Assembly: GCA_005883175.1 (NCBI GenBank)
Contig: VAYV01000131.1
Location: 1 to 8,886, forward strand
Direction: 5' to 3'
Origin: Actinomycetota bacterium
GTDB lineage: Bacteria > Actinomycetota > AC-67
Length of the DNA: 8,886 nucleotides
Made by a program: the position numbers and the translations under genes. Position 1 is the first letter of the stretch, and every line of letters begins with the position of its first letter. This document shows positions 1-6,315 of this stretch, piece after piece. The notes under the pieces are model-generated. The model was given only the letters and a program-made list of their open reading frames with translations. It made no database searches and had not been told where the DNA came from.

Positions 1-243
1 GGCTGCGCTGAACGCGTACACGACGGGCGTGCGGATCTGGACGGGGATGACGCCGCTCGCCAGGAGGATGCGTTTGGTGCGCGCCGCGATGGCGGTCATC
101 AAGCTGAACGCATCGGGGCCGGCGACTTCGGGGATCCAGGCCGAGTCGTAGCCGAGCTCCTCCGCGCGCGCGGCGATGTCGACGTAGGCGGGCGCGGGGA
201 AGAACTGTTGCAGCGGGAGCGTCAGTCCGGTCCGCTGCTCCAT
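1..243 (-). CDS. Luciferase-like (LLM class) F420-dependent oxidoreductase, N-terminal part only
   Basis: The first 81 codons of a gene that runs off the left edge. The translation begins MEQRTGLTLP and continues with the opening of a bacterial-luciferase TIM barrel: a first beta strand (TLPLQQFF), a helix ending in EELGYDSAWIPE at about residues 28-39, and a helix plus strand (AARTKRILLASGV, about 53-65). The pattern 'A..E.LG.D..W..E' followed by 'R..L..G' is typical of LLM-class flavin/F420 oxidoreductases, which pass hydride between reduced F420 (or FMN) and a substrate. The cofactor and substrate cannot be told from this fragment. The ATG lies 2 bp after the stop of the PIG-L gene and has no clear Shine-Dalgarno, so translation is probably coupled to it. 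A more divergent LLM gene heads the same strand run at 6316-7320. Family assignment is fairly sure; the specific reaction is unknown. Confidence 0.82.
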   Translation of the reverse strand, partial: MEQRTGLTLPLQQFFPAPAYVDIAARAEELGYDSAWIPEVAGPDAFSLMTAIAARTKRILLASGVIPVQIRTPVVYAFSAA

Positions 244-245
244 CG

Positions 246-968
246 TCACACGACGTTGGTGCGAAGGATGTGGAACGACTCGCTGTACTCGTACGGTTGA
301 TCTTGCGCGATCTGCTTGAAGCGCTCGCGCACGAACGTCTCGATCTCGTCGGGGCTTTCGATCTGCGAGCGATGGTGCTTCAACGCTTCGATCTTCTGAT
401 CGACCGTCTCGGTGATATCGGTGAAGACGGGCCCGAAGCCGAACGTGCCGATGAACACCGCGTTCGGAAGGAACGGCTCGAAGCCTTCTTCCTTCCACAG
501 CTCGGTGAACATCAGGCCGCTCGACGCGTCCGGATTGATCGAGCGCAGCACGACCTCGCCGACGGCGATGTGGTCCGGATGGTTCGCGTAGAAGTCGGCC
601 ATCACCCGTTCCGTCGAGTGGGTGAGCACGACATCGGGGCGGAAGCGGCGGATCTCGCGCGCGACGGCCTTGCGCAGCTCCAGGTCCGGATAGAGGTATC
701 CGTCCTCGAAGCCGAGCGTCACGACTTCTTTCACGCCGAGGACGTCGGCCGCTTGACGCTGCTCGACCATCCGGATCTCTTTGAGCTTCTCGCGCGTCAT
801 ATCGGGGTCGCTGGAGCCGGAGGCCCCGTTCGTGACGAGCACGAGGTTGACCTCCACGCCTTGGCGGACCCAGCTCGCGATCGTGCCGCCTGAGTTCCAC
901 TCGTTGTCGTCGGGGTGCGCGTATATCGCGAGCGCGCTGTTGATCTCGAGGGCGTCGTCGAACTTCAT
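246..968 (-). CDS. PIG-L/LmbE family zinc-dependent N-deacetylase
   Basis: A 240-residue cytoplasmic protein of the LmbE/PIG-L fold, the family of MshB, Mca and BshB that removes acyl groups from amino sugars or cleaves related amides. The hallmark AHPDDNE motif is at residues 17-23, so H18 and D21 are expected zinc ligands and D20 the general base. The third ligand is expected in the HPDH motif (120-123). Between them are the usual family landmarks: VTNGASGS (about 45-52), an E-rich helix with EIRMVEQRQAADVLG (about 64-78) and FEDGYL (87-92). The open frame extends upstream to 1253, but that part overlaps the neighbouring hydrolase and is low-complexity Ser/Arg. The ATG at 968 has a strong GGGAGGA ribosome site 3 bp upstream, so I start there. 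The length suits LmbE/BshB-type enzymes and is shorter than mycobacterial MshB. The substrate is unknown. The downstream LLM gene follows after 2 bp. Confidence 0.9.
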   Translation of the reverse strand: MKFDDALEINSALAIYAHPDDNEWNSGGTIASWVRQGVEVNLVLVTNGASGSSDPDMTREKLKEIRMVEQRQAADVLGVKEVVTLGFEDGYLYPDLELRKAVAREIRRFRPDVVLTHSTERVMADFYANHPDHIAVGEVVLRSINPDASSGLMFTELWKEEGFEPFLPNAVFIGTFGFGPVFTDITETVDQKIEALKHHRSQIESPDEIETFVRERFKQIAQDQPYEYSESFHILRTNVV

Positions 969-971
969 CGG

Positions 972-978
972 TCCTCCC
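972..978 (-). promoter_or_regulatory. Ribosome binding site of the PIG-L gene
   Basis: On the minus strand the sequence reads GGGAGGA, then CCG, then ATG. This near-consensus Shine-Dalgarno sits at suitable spacing and fixes the start at 968 rather than at the much longer open frame upstream. Confidence 0.75.
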
Positions 979-991
979 TTGGGATGAGGGG

Positions 992-997
992 AGTTTA
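992..997 (-). promoter_or_regulatory. Possible -10 element upstream of the PIG-L gene
   Basis: In the 61-bp gap after the S15-type hydrolase, the minus strand carries TAAACT, matching the TAnnnT pattern of actinobacterial -10 boxes. It stands out as a short AT island in very GC-rich DNA. Initiation about 7 nt downstream would leave a leader of some 15 nt containing the strong ribosome site. No -35 match is visible at 16-18 bp, so this is a weak call. Confidence 0.22.
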
Positions 998-1029
998 TCG
1001 CGCGCGCCGCGGAGGCCGCCGAGTACGCG

Positions 1030-2580
1030 TCAGGGCAGGATGGGAAGCGTGCCTGTGACGGTAACCAGTGAAACGCCGGGGATCCGCGAGCTCGAGAAAT
1101 CGTTTGAGTTGGGCGAGATCTCAAGCGAGATCGTATGCCCCGGCGCGACCGACCAGGCGACGCCGGCAAGATCGAGCGAGAGGGTGTGCGCTTGCCCGAG
1201 ACCGGTCGTGAAGAGCTTGAGCGGGGTTGCTTGGTCGTCGACGACGACGGCATTGCCGCTCGGATCGGTGTCGATCAGCTTGAAGAACAGGAACGTCTCG
1301 GGCGAAGTCGGCGTCAGCGTGACGCGCAACCGGCCGCTGCCGAGGAGCGTGGAGCCCGCAAGGACGGCGATGCGGATCCGCGTGCTGTCGGCGTTGCCCG
1401 GTCCGGCCGCCAACACTTGGCCGCTCGTCGGGGCGACGAGGTTCACCACCGTCGCCGAGCCCTTGATAGGAACGGTGGTGTGCGGGAGCGCGTCGACCGA
1501 ACGGAACGAGCCGCCCTGCAACTGGTACTCGATCTGTGGTCCGGGGTTCACGCTGGTGTCGCGGTCGAGATACCGCTTGAACCACGCCAGGATGCGCGCG
1601 TTGATCACCGCATCCGAATTCCCGGCTTCGCAGGACGAGACGAGCGGCCCGGTACCGGTGAACGAATGACCGCCGCAGAACCAGAGCATCTTCACCGAGT
1701 CGCCGAGCACGGGACGAAGCTCACGGTAATTCGCGATCGCCTCGTTCAGGTTGAACAGCGTGTCTTTGGTGCCTTGGACCAAGAGCGTCGGAACGTTGAT
1801 CCCTTTGATGTGTCGCCCGTCGGGCGTGACGCCGCCGGCGATGTAGCGCCTCGGACTCTTCGCGTTGAACCACGCGAGGACGTCGGGCGTCCAATCGTTC
1901 AGAACGACGCCCTCCGCGAATGCTTGGTGCAGCGTCGGGCTGAGCGAGCCGGTCTGCCCGGACGACAAGCCCGCTGTGGTTGCCGACGCCACGCCGTCTC
2001 CGTAGAGCAGCACATCCCAGCCGAGCTTGATAACGCCCTCCGGCTTGATCGAGCGAGGCAGGTCGTTCCACGCCCACTCCGGCACGATCGCATCGATGCG
2101 CCGGTCCGCCGCGGCGGCCTGCAGCTGGATGCCACCGGCGTACGACGCGCCGAGCATCCCCGCGCGCGGATCGCCCGGCCGGTCGAGCAACACATCGGGC
2201 CGCTTCGCTGCGAACGAAAGAAGCGCCGAGACATCGCGCGCTTCGAACTCCTGCGAGTCGACGTTGACGTCCCCACCGGAGGTGCCGAACCCTCGCGAAT
2301 CCCACGTGAGCACGTCGTAACGCGCTTTGAGCAGCATCGCGACCGTGCCGTCCTTGGGATCCGTCGTCCGCGATCCGCCCCACCCGTGGGTCATCAGCAC
2401 GACCGGATGCCGCCGGCCGTCCCCGACGGAGAAGAACGTGTAGGAGATCGGCGTCCCGTCGAACGATGGCACCGTGCGGTTCTCGACCGTGGTGCTTGCG
2501 CGCGCGGCACTAAGGGCGAGCGGAAGAACCAACGCGACACAAAGCGCGGGGATGACGTGACGTGTCGATCGGAAACGCAT
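1030..2580 (-). CDS. Exported S15/CocE-type alpha/beta hydrolase (X-Pro dipeptidyl-peptidase-like)
   Basis: A 516-residue secreted protein. Residues 1-28 form a signal peptide: RFRSTR, a hydrophobic core, then a likely cut after ARA at 28. The alpha/beta-hydrolase domain spans about 35-340. It shows THGWGGS (64-70, oxyanion region), DSRGFGTSGG (94-103), the nucleophile elbow GASYAGG with S146, the acid D273 in QGTKDTLF, and the base H305 in GGHS. The segment from about 350 to 516 (EYQLQGGSFR, then beta-rich repeats) matches the C-terminal jelly roll of X-Pro dipeptidyl peptidases and CocE esterases. The family cleaves acyl or peptidyl amide and ester bonds; the substrate here is unknown. C302 and C317 could form a disulfide near the active site. 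The open frame reaches 2655, but the ATG at 2580 has an AGGAG site 4 bp upstream and starts the signal peptide. It follows the penicillin-acylase gene after 170 bp. Confidence 0.9.
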   Translation of the reverse strand: MRFRSTRHVIPALCVALVLPLALSAARASTTVENRTVPSFDGTPISYTFFSVGDGRRHPVVLMTHGWGGSRTTDPKDGTVAMLLKARYDVLTWDSRGFGTSGGDVNVDSQEFEARDVSALLSFAAKRPDVLLDRPGDPRAGMLGASYAGGIQLQAAAADRRIDAIVPEWAWNDLPRSIKPEGVIKLGWDVLLYGDGVASATTAGLSSGQTGSLSPTLHQAFAEGVVLNDWTPDVLAWFNAKSPRRYIAGGVTPDGRHIKGINVPTLLVQGTKDTLFNLNEAIANYRELRPVLGDSVKMLWFCGGHSFTGTGPLVSSCEAGNSDAVINARILAWFKRYLDRDTSVNPGPQIEYQLQGGSFRSVDALPHTTVPIKGSATVVNLVAPTSGQVLAAGPGNADSTRIRIAVLAGSTLLGSGRLRVTLTPTSPETFLFFKLIDTDPSGNAVVVDDQATPLKLFTTGLGQAHTLSLDLAGVAWSVAPGHTISLEISPNSNDFSSSRIPGVSLVTVTGTLPILP

Positions 2581-2584
2581 AGTG

Positions 2585-2589
2585 CTCCT
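2585..2589 (-). promoter_or_regulatory. Ribosome binding site of the S15-type hydrolase
   Basis: The minus strand reads AGGAG, CACT, ATG, a good Shine-Dalgarno with 4-nt spacing. It supports the start at 2580 over an upstream in-frame ATG at 2655. Confidence 0.7.
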
Positions 2590-2595
2590 GACCTC

Positions 2596-2634
2596 GGGTT
2601 TCCGAGAGTCTTCGCCGCCGCCGTCGGGAAACCC
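2596..2634 (-). promoter_or_regulatory. Leader hairpin just upstream of the S15-type hydrolase
   Basis: An inverted repeat. GGGTTTCC at 2596-2603 pairs perfectly over 8 bp with GGAAACCC at 2627-2634. Two further pairs (GA 2604-2605 with TC 2624-2625) follow across a single bulged G at 2626, leaving an 18-nt loop. In the minus-strand transcript the stem ends 6 nt before the AGGAG ribosome site. No U-tract follows, so it does not look like an intrinsic terminator. It could affect mRNA stability or translation of the hydrolase. Confidence 0.4.
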
Positions 2635-2710
2635 TTGTGGGCGCTCGCGAGGCATAGGAATGATCGTCCTGTCAGGCCAAGAGGATGGGTGACTCCGAGG
2701 CCCTCCGATA

Positions 2711-2723
2711 GATCGGACCGATC
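2711..2723. promoter_or_regulatory. Palindrome GATCGG-A-CCGATC, possible operator
   Basis: A perfect 6+6 inverted repeat around one central base, in the 170-bp gap between the penicillin-acylase stop (2751) and the S15 hydrolase start (2580). The 2581-2750 gap otherwise shows only a weak promoter-like pair on the minus strand (TTGGCC and TATGCC, 18 bp apart). A dimeric repressor site is possible, but GATC-rich palindromes also arise by chance in this composition. Confidence 0.25.
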
Positions 2724-2750
2724 AGCCGGACCAACCAAACGGCCAACGGC

Positions 2751-5210
2751 TCAGGGTGTAACGAGACGCCACGATGCCATCGACGAACCGAGCTGAGCCG
2801 TCAGCTCCTTGAGCGCTTCCTTCAACGCCGAGATCAGCGCGCCGTTCTTCGACGTGCTCCCGAAATAGTTGAACCGCGTCCCGCCGTACAGCGCGTGCGT
2901 GAACGTCCCGAAGAGCGCGTTGTCGTTCTTGAAGCTGGGTGTGTCTTCGTTGTCCGACGAGAAGTAGTGGCCATCGTCGCGCACACCCCCAGCGATCTGG
3001 AACGTCGTCGGATCCAGGACGGTGAATGTCTTCCGCAGAACGACCTCGACCCACCGATCGAATATCACCAAGCCGGCGACGTCGTACGTCCCGTCCTTGT
3101 TCAGGTCGACGCGATGATTGTTCCACGATGCGAGCAGCCCTCGCGCCTGGCTCAAGGCGGGGTCATGGCTCGCGTTGATCGCGGCGAGCAAGGCAGGCTT
3201 CCACGTGCGCGCGCGGTTATCGATCGACGAGACGTCCTTCTCGATCGACGCCATGTCGACGAAGCGGACGTGCGGGGACAGCCGGGCAAGGTCGAACTGG
3301 ATCGGCTGCACCTGATGCGAGGGCCCCCACACGGTCATCTGCGGTCGCGACGGGTTGGGCGCCGGCGGGATCGTCCCGGAGTCGATCCCCTTCGAGAACC
3401 AGCCGACTGCCGGCTTGTTGTTCCAGTTCGCGAGGAACCCGCCCGGCGGGTCGATCGCATGCGGTTGGTTCGAGAACTTCTCCATGCCTTGCCAATCCCA
3501 CGGTCCGGTGCCCGGGATCGGGAAGCGGGGGTCGACGTCGGACGGCCGGATCGGATACCGGCCGACGTGGAAGTACGCGGCGTCGCCCGCCGTGTCGACG
3601 AACATGAAGTTGAAGCCGAACGCCACGCCTGAGGCTGCCTTTTGGAATTGAGACACGGTCTGCGCCTGCGTCGCCTGTGTCCACGCAAGGAGGCTCCAAA
3701 CGATGTGACCGTCGATGACGGACTGACGCGAGTACGCGACGCGCGTGCCGACGTTCCGCCGCGTGATGAGTGCCCCGTGGACCGTCCGCGACACGGTGAT
3801 CGTGACCGACGGCGACGTGCACACCGATGATGTGTCGCCGCTCGTGAGGTCAAGCACTGCCGTCGGCGGCGTGCGGCAATCGATCGTCTCCGTGTGCGAT
3901 CGCAGCGGAAGGTACTTTCCGTTGTGGAGGTAGGACTTGCCGTCGGCGCTCAAGCGCTCTACGAACGTGTCCGAGTTCGCGTCGAGCGCCGAGGTGACCG
4001 CCCACGCCGCGCGCGCGTTGCGCCCGATCGGCACGAAGGGAAGCGCGGGCACCGTGACGCCGCGGACGTCGTAACCGCCGCCGTGCAGCTCGACCTCCCA
4101 GAAGAAGGACGGGTTTGCCAAGCTCGTCTGCGGCTCGGATACCAGGAGCGGATGGTGGTCGGCGCTGTGCTTCGCATCGACGACGTACTCGTTGGAGCCG
4201 AACCCGACCAGACCGAGCTGGTTCTGCAGCGCGCGGATCGTCGTTTGGATCAGGTCGCGTTGGGCGGCTGCTCGTGCGATCGCTGCCGTTCCACCCATCG
4301 ATGCGACGGAGTTGTTGACGACTGCGTGAGAGGCCGATCCGGGGTGGCCGACGTGGCGTGGGAAGACACCGACCGAACGTGGGATGGTCGTCACCGCGGA
4401 GGGATCGTTCAGCGGGTACACGTCGTTGATGATCTTGCGCGCGTTGGTCAGCCCGACCTTCTGCGTCATCGTCGCCAGCGAATCGGCCATGTCGAGCTCG
4501 CCGTGACCGAACTCGCCGAAGAACCGTCCGGCGTACTCGCCGAAGGCGAGCGAGTCGTCCACCGTCCACGGGGTGATCGGAAGATCGCCGAGAAGCACGA
4601 ACTCCGACGGCAGCTTGTTCGGGTCGAGCTGCGCCTCGTTGATGTACGTGTTGATGCCGTCGGCGAATGCGAAGCCTTCCGCGCGCGTCAACGGATCGGC
4701 GGCGTTGAACTCTGCCATCCGCGCTGCGGAGCCCTCGGAGACCTGACGCACCGCTTCATCCATCGGCAGGAAAGATTTGCCGAGCAACGCCGCCAGCGTG
4801 CCGTGCCCGACGCGACGGAATATCTCCATCTGGAACAGTCGATCGGCCGCCATCGCGTAACCCATCCCGCGCAGGAGCGAGACGGGAGAGTTCGCATAAA
4901 TCTGCGGGACGCCCCACGAGTCGCGATAGATCGTTGCGCCCGTCAGCGTGTGCCACGGAGTTCCTTTGCCGAATGCATCGGACTTGTAACGGAACGACGA
5001 ATAGAGGGGCGCCTGATCGGCGAAGTGCGGCCCGAAGTTGCCGTCCGCCTGGGCTTCGATGAACTGCGGGATCGTGATCAGGCCGGACTCTCCTGGCGGG
5101 ACAACGTTCACGGCGCGCGCGAGGTCGACGGGGCCGGTCGCCGCCGAAGCGCCGGCAGCGGCAAGCACGACGGCGAGAACGGCGAGGGCCGACGCAAGAC
5201 GGGATCGCAT
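2751..5210 (-). CDS. Exported penicillin-acylase-family Ntn amidohydrolase
   Basis: An 819-residue precursor of the penicillin G acylase / acyl-homoserine-lactone acylase / cephalosporin acylase family. These cut themselves into alpha and beta chains and hydrolyse N-acyl amides. Residues 1-23 are a signal peptide ending ASA. The alpha chain shows YRDSWGVPQIYA (95-106) and GYAMAADRLFQME (117-129), both family hallmarks. Self-cleavage is expected between G338 and S339 in GFGSNEYVV, making S339 the N-terminal nucleophile of a 481-residue beta chain. IGRNARAAWAVTS (395-407) matches the oxyanion/substrate segment. D410 and D414 sit where penicillin acylase holds calcium. NWNN (595-598) holds the conserved catalytic Asn. 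C445 and C464 may form a disulfide. An in-frame TAG lies just upstream, so 5210 is the first possible ATG, yet its only GGAG touches the ATG directly. Natural substrate unknown; beta-lactam, AHL or lipopeptide are all possible. Confidence 0.92.
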   Translation of the reverse strand: MRSRLASALAVLAVVLAAAGASAATGPVDLARAVNVVPPGESGLITIPQFIEAQADGNFGPHFADQAPLYSSFRYKSDAFGKGTPWHTLTGATIYRDSWGVPQIYANSPVSLLRGMGYAMAADRLFQMEIFRRVGHGTLAALLGKSFLPMDEAVRQVSEGSAARMAEFNAADPLTRAEGFAFADGINTYINEAQLDPNKLPSEFVLLGDLPITPWTVDDSLAFGEYAGRFFGEFGHGELDMADSLATMTQKVGLTNARKIINDVYPLNDPSAVTTIPRSVGVFPRHVGHPGSASHAVVNNSVASMGGTAAIARAAAQRDLIQTTIRALQNQLGLVGFGSNEYVVDAKHSADHHPLLVSEPQTSLANPSFFWEVELHGGGYDVRGVTVPALPFVPIGRNARAAWAVTSALDANSDTFVERLSADGKSYLHNGKYLPLRSHTETIDCRTPPTAVLDLTSGDTSSVCTSPSVTITVSRTVHGALITRRNVGTRVAYSRQSVIDGHIVWSLLAWTQATQAQTVSQFQKAASGVAFGFNFMFVDTAGDAAYFHVGRYPIRPSDVDPRFPIPGTGPWDWQGMEKFSNQPHAIDPPGGFLANWNNKPAVGWFSKGIDSGTIPPAPNPSRPQMTVWGPSHQVQPIQFDLARLSPHVRFVDMASIEKDVSSIDNRARTWKPALLAAINASHDPALSQARGLLASWNNHRVDLNKDGTYDVAGLVIFDRWVEVVLRKTFTVLDPTTFQIAGGVRDDGHYFSSDNEDTPSFKNDNALFGTFTHALYGGTRFNYFGSTSKNGALISALKEALKELTAQLGSSMASWRLVTP

Positions 5211-5254
5211 CTCCGGTGGCTTCTACGTCCGCTCCGCGGTCTCCTGCCCGGGCG

Positions 5255-5692
5255 TCAAGCTCGCAGCGCGCGCAGCATCTCCACATAGCTTTCCGGCAGC
5301 GAAAACGCCTGCGCACCGCGGATGAGCGCGTCGACATACCTGCCGGACGGCTGCTTTCGTCTCGTGTCCGTGGCGAGGTAGATCAGCGCGTTGACGAGAC
5401 CCGCTTCGGCTTCGACGTCGAGATGCTCGCGTACGTAGGCACCGATGGCGACACCTTCGTACCGATCCAAGCCTTCGACGTGCTCATCGGTCAGGTCCCA
5501 CAGAACGCCCCACACCTCGCGGCCGCTCGACGGAACGACCGTCGCCACTCCCCCGCCCCAGCCCGGGGAGTCCCACACGAACACCAGCTCGTAGTCGGCG
5601 AGGCGCGCGCGCCCAACCGCCATGGCACCCGGACAGCGCGACGCCATCTGCTTTGGATCCATGTTGGAGCCGTACGCGAAGTAGTGCGTCAC
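5255..5692 (-). CDS. Gamma-glutamylcyclotransferase-fold (GGCT/AIG2-like) protein
   Basis: A 145-residue single-domain protein. It opens with HYFAYGSNM; the YGSN loop at residues 7-10 is the substrate-binding signature of the GGCT/BtrG/AIG2 fold. The expected catalytic acid is E79 in DRYEG. VWGVLWDLT (59-68) and ALIYLAT (102-108) are the usual core strands. Family members release 5-oxoproline from gamma-glutamyl amides or peptides; several bacterial members act on other gamma-glutamyl substrates or are uncharacterised. No signal peptide is seen, so it should act in the cytoplasm. The start is GTG, overlapping the TGA of the DUF5319-like gene by 4 bp (GTGA), with no Shine-Dalgarno of its own, so translational coupling is likely. 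The penicillin-acylase gene follows after 44 bp. Fold assignment is firm; the substrate is inferred only at family level. Confidence 0.88.
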   Translation of the reverse strand: MTHYFAYGSNMDPKQMASRCPGAMAVGRARLADYELVFVWDSPGWGGGVATVVPSSGREVWGVLWDLTDEHVEGLDRYEGVAIGAYVREHLDVEAEAGLVNALIYLATDTRRKQPSGRYVDALIRGAQAFSLPESYVEMLRALRA

Positions 5693-6285
5693 TCGGTCGT
5701 AGGCGATGCAGGATCCGGCGTCGCGGGGTCTTCACCGACGGCGAGCGGCGGTTCGAATCCGCACTCGTCCATCAACCGCGCGATGTCGTCCTCTTTCCAG
5801 CCGCGCGCGACGAGCGCGTCGGCGAGGCGCAGCGGCGCGAGGTTGGCGCCGCAGAACGGGCAGTACATCCACTCCTGCAAACCGCGCGCGGGCAAGCGGC
5901 CGCGGCAGTACGCACACCGCGTCCGGTCGCCGAGCCAAACCGCGGTCGGCGATACGTCGGACGGCGGCGCCTCCATCTCCTCGGCTTCCGCTTCACCGAG
6001 GGCGTCGAGGTACCCGCGCCCGTAGTCCCAAGAGATGTATTCGTCGGGGTGCGGCTCGAAGGCCGGCTCGTGCATGCGAGGCTCACCGGTCTCGAGCATG
6101 TACTCGAGCGACTCCTTCAGCATGTCCCAGCCGTAGTAGTGGTCTTCGCCGCACTCGGCGCAGGTGATCATCACGCCCTTGAACCCGCGCTCTTCGAACA
6201 TCTGCCGCAGCGAGCCCAAATCCTCGAGCTCCTCGAGGATCGACTCCCGCTCTTCCGGGTCCATATCGGGAACCATCGCGTGCAT
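5689..6285 (-). CDS. DUF5319-like protein with C-terminal zinc ribbon
   Basis: A 198-residue acidic protein of unknown function. Residues 9-95 resemble DUF5319, a family I know from actinobacteria: a helix ELEDLGSLRQMFEERG, then ITCAECGEDHYYGWDM (C42, C45, H49, W53), RMHEPAFEP (70-78) and the aromatic end SWDYGRGYLDA (85-95). After an acidic linker (about 97-110) comes a second module, CAYC (124-127) and CPFCG (142-146), spaced like a zinc ribbon. A short helix with DDIARLMDECGFE and a Pro/Asp-rich tail follow. DUF5319 proteins I recall end soon after the first module, so the ribbon looks like an addition. The first ATG (6285) has only a weak AGGCG site; ATGs at codons 4 and 8 have none better. 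A DNA-, RNA- or protein-binding adaptor role is conceivable but unproven. It sits 30 bp after the LLM gene and overlaps the GGCT-like gene. Confidence 0.8.
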   Translation of the reverse strand: MHAMVPDMDPEERESILEELEDLGSLRQMFEERGFKGVMITCAECGEDHYYGWDMLKESLEYMLETGEPRMHEPAFEPHPDEYISWDYGRGYLDALGEAEAEEMEAPPSDVSPTAVWLGDRTRCAYCRGRLPARGLQEWMYCPFCGANLAPLRLADALVARGWKEDDIARLMDECGFEPPLAVGEDPATPDPASPTTE

Positions 6286-6315
6286 CGTAACGCCTGGACG
6301 GGCGTTGGGCTTCCC

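Noticed and set aside
969..1253. 95-residue N-terminal extension of the PIG-L deacetylase
   Set aside because: It overlaps the end of the S15 hydrolase, is Ser/Arg low complexity, and a strong ribosome site favours the ATG at 968.
1135..2796. 553-codon plus-strand open frame opposite the S15-type hydrolase
   Set aside because: Arg/Asp-rich with no motif, while the opposite strand carries a signal peptide, a full catalytic triad and a ribosome site.
2751..5210. Reading the acylase as a beta-lactam resistance or biosynthesis gene
   Set aside because: The family is broad, and no beta-lactam biosynthesis, transport or regulatory gene is nearby, so a penicillin-specific role is not supported.
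3894..5288. 464-codon plus-strand open frame opposite the penicillin acylase
   Set aside because: Antisense shadow: low-complexity Arg/Val content and no recognisable domain, while the minus strand holds an intact acylase.
5746..5770. tRNA T-arm-like sequence (GCGGTTCGAATCCGC followed by CTCGTCCA)
   Set aside because: It looks like a T stem-loop and acceptor end, but no matching 5' acceptor strand, D-arm or anticodon arm lies upstream. It sits inside the C-terminal coding part of the DUF5319-like gene, so it is neither a tRNA gene nor a supported attachment site.
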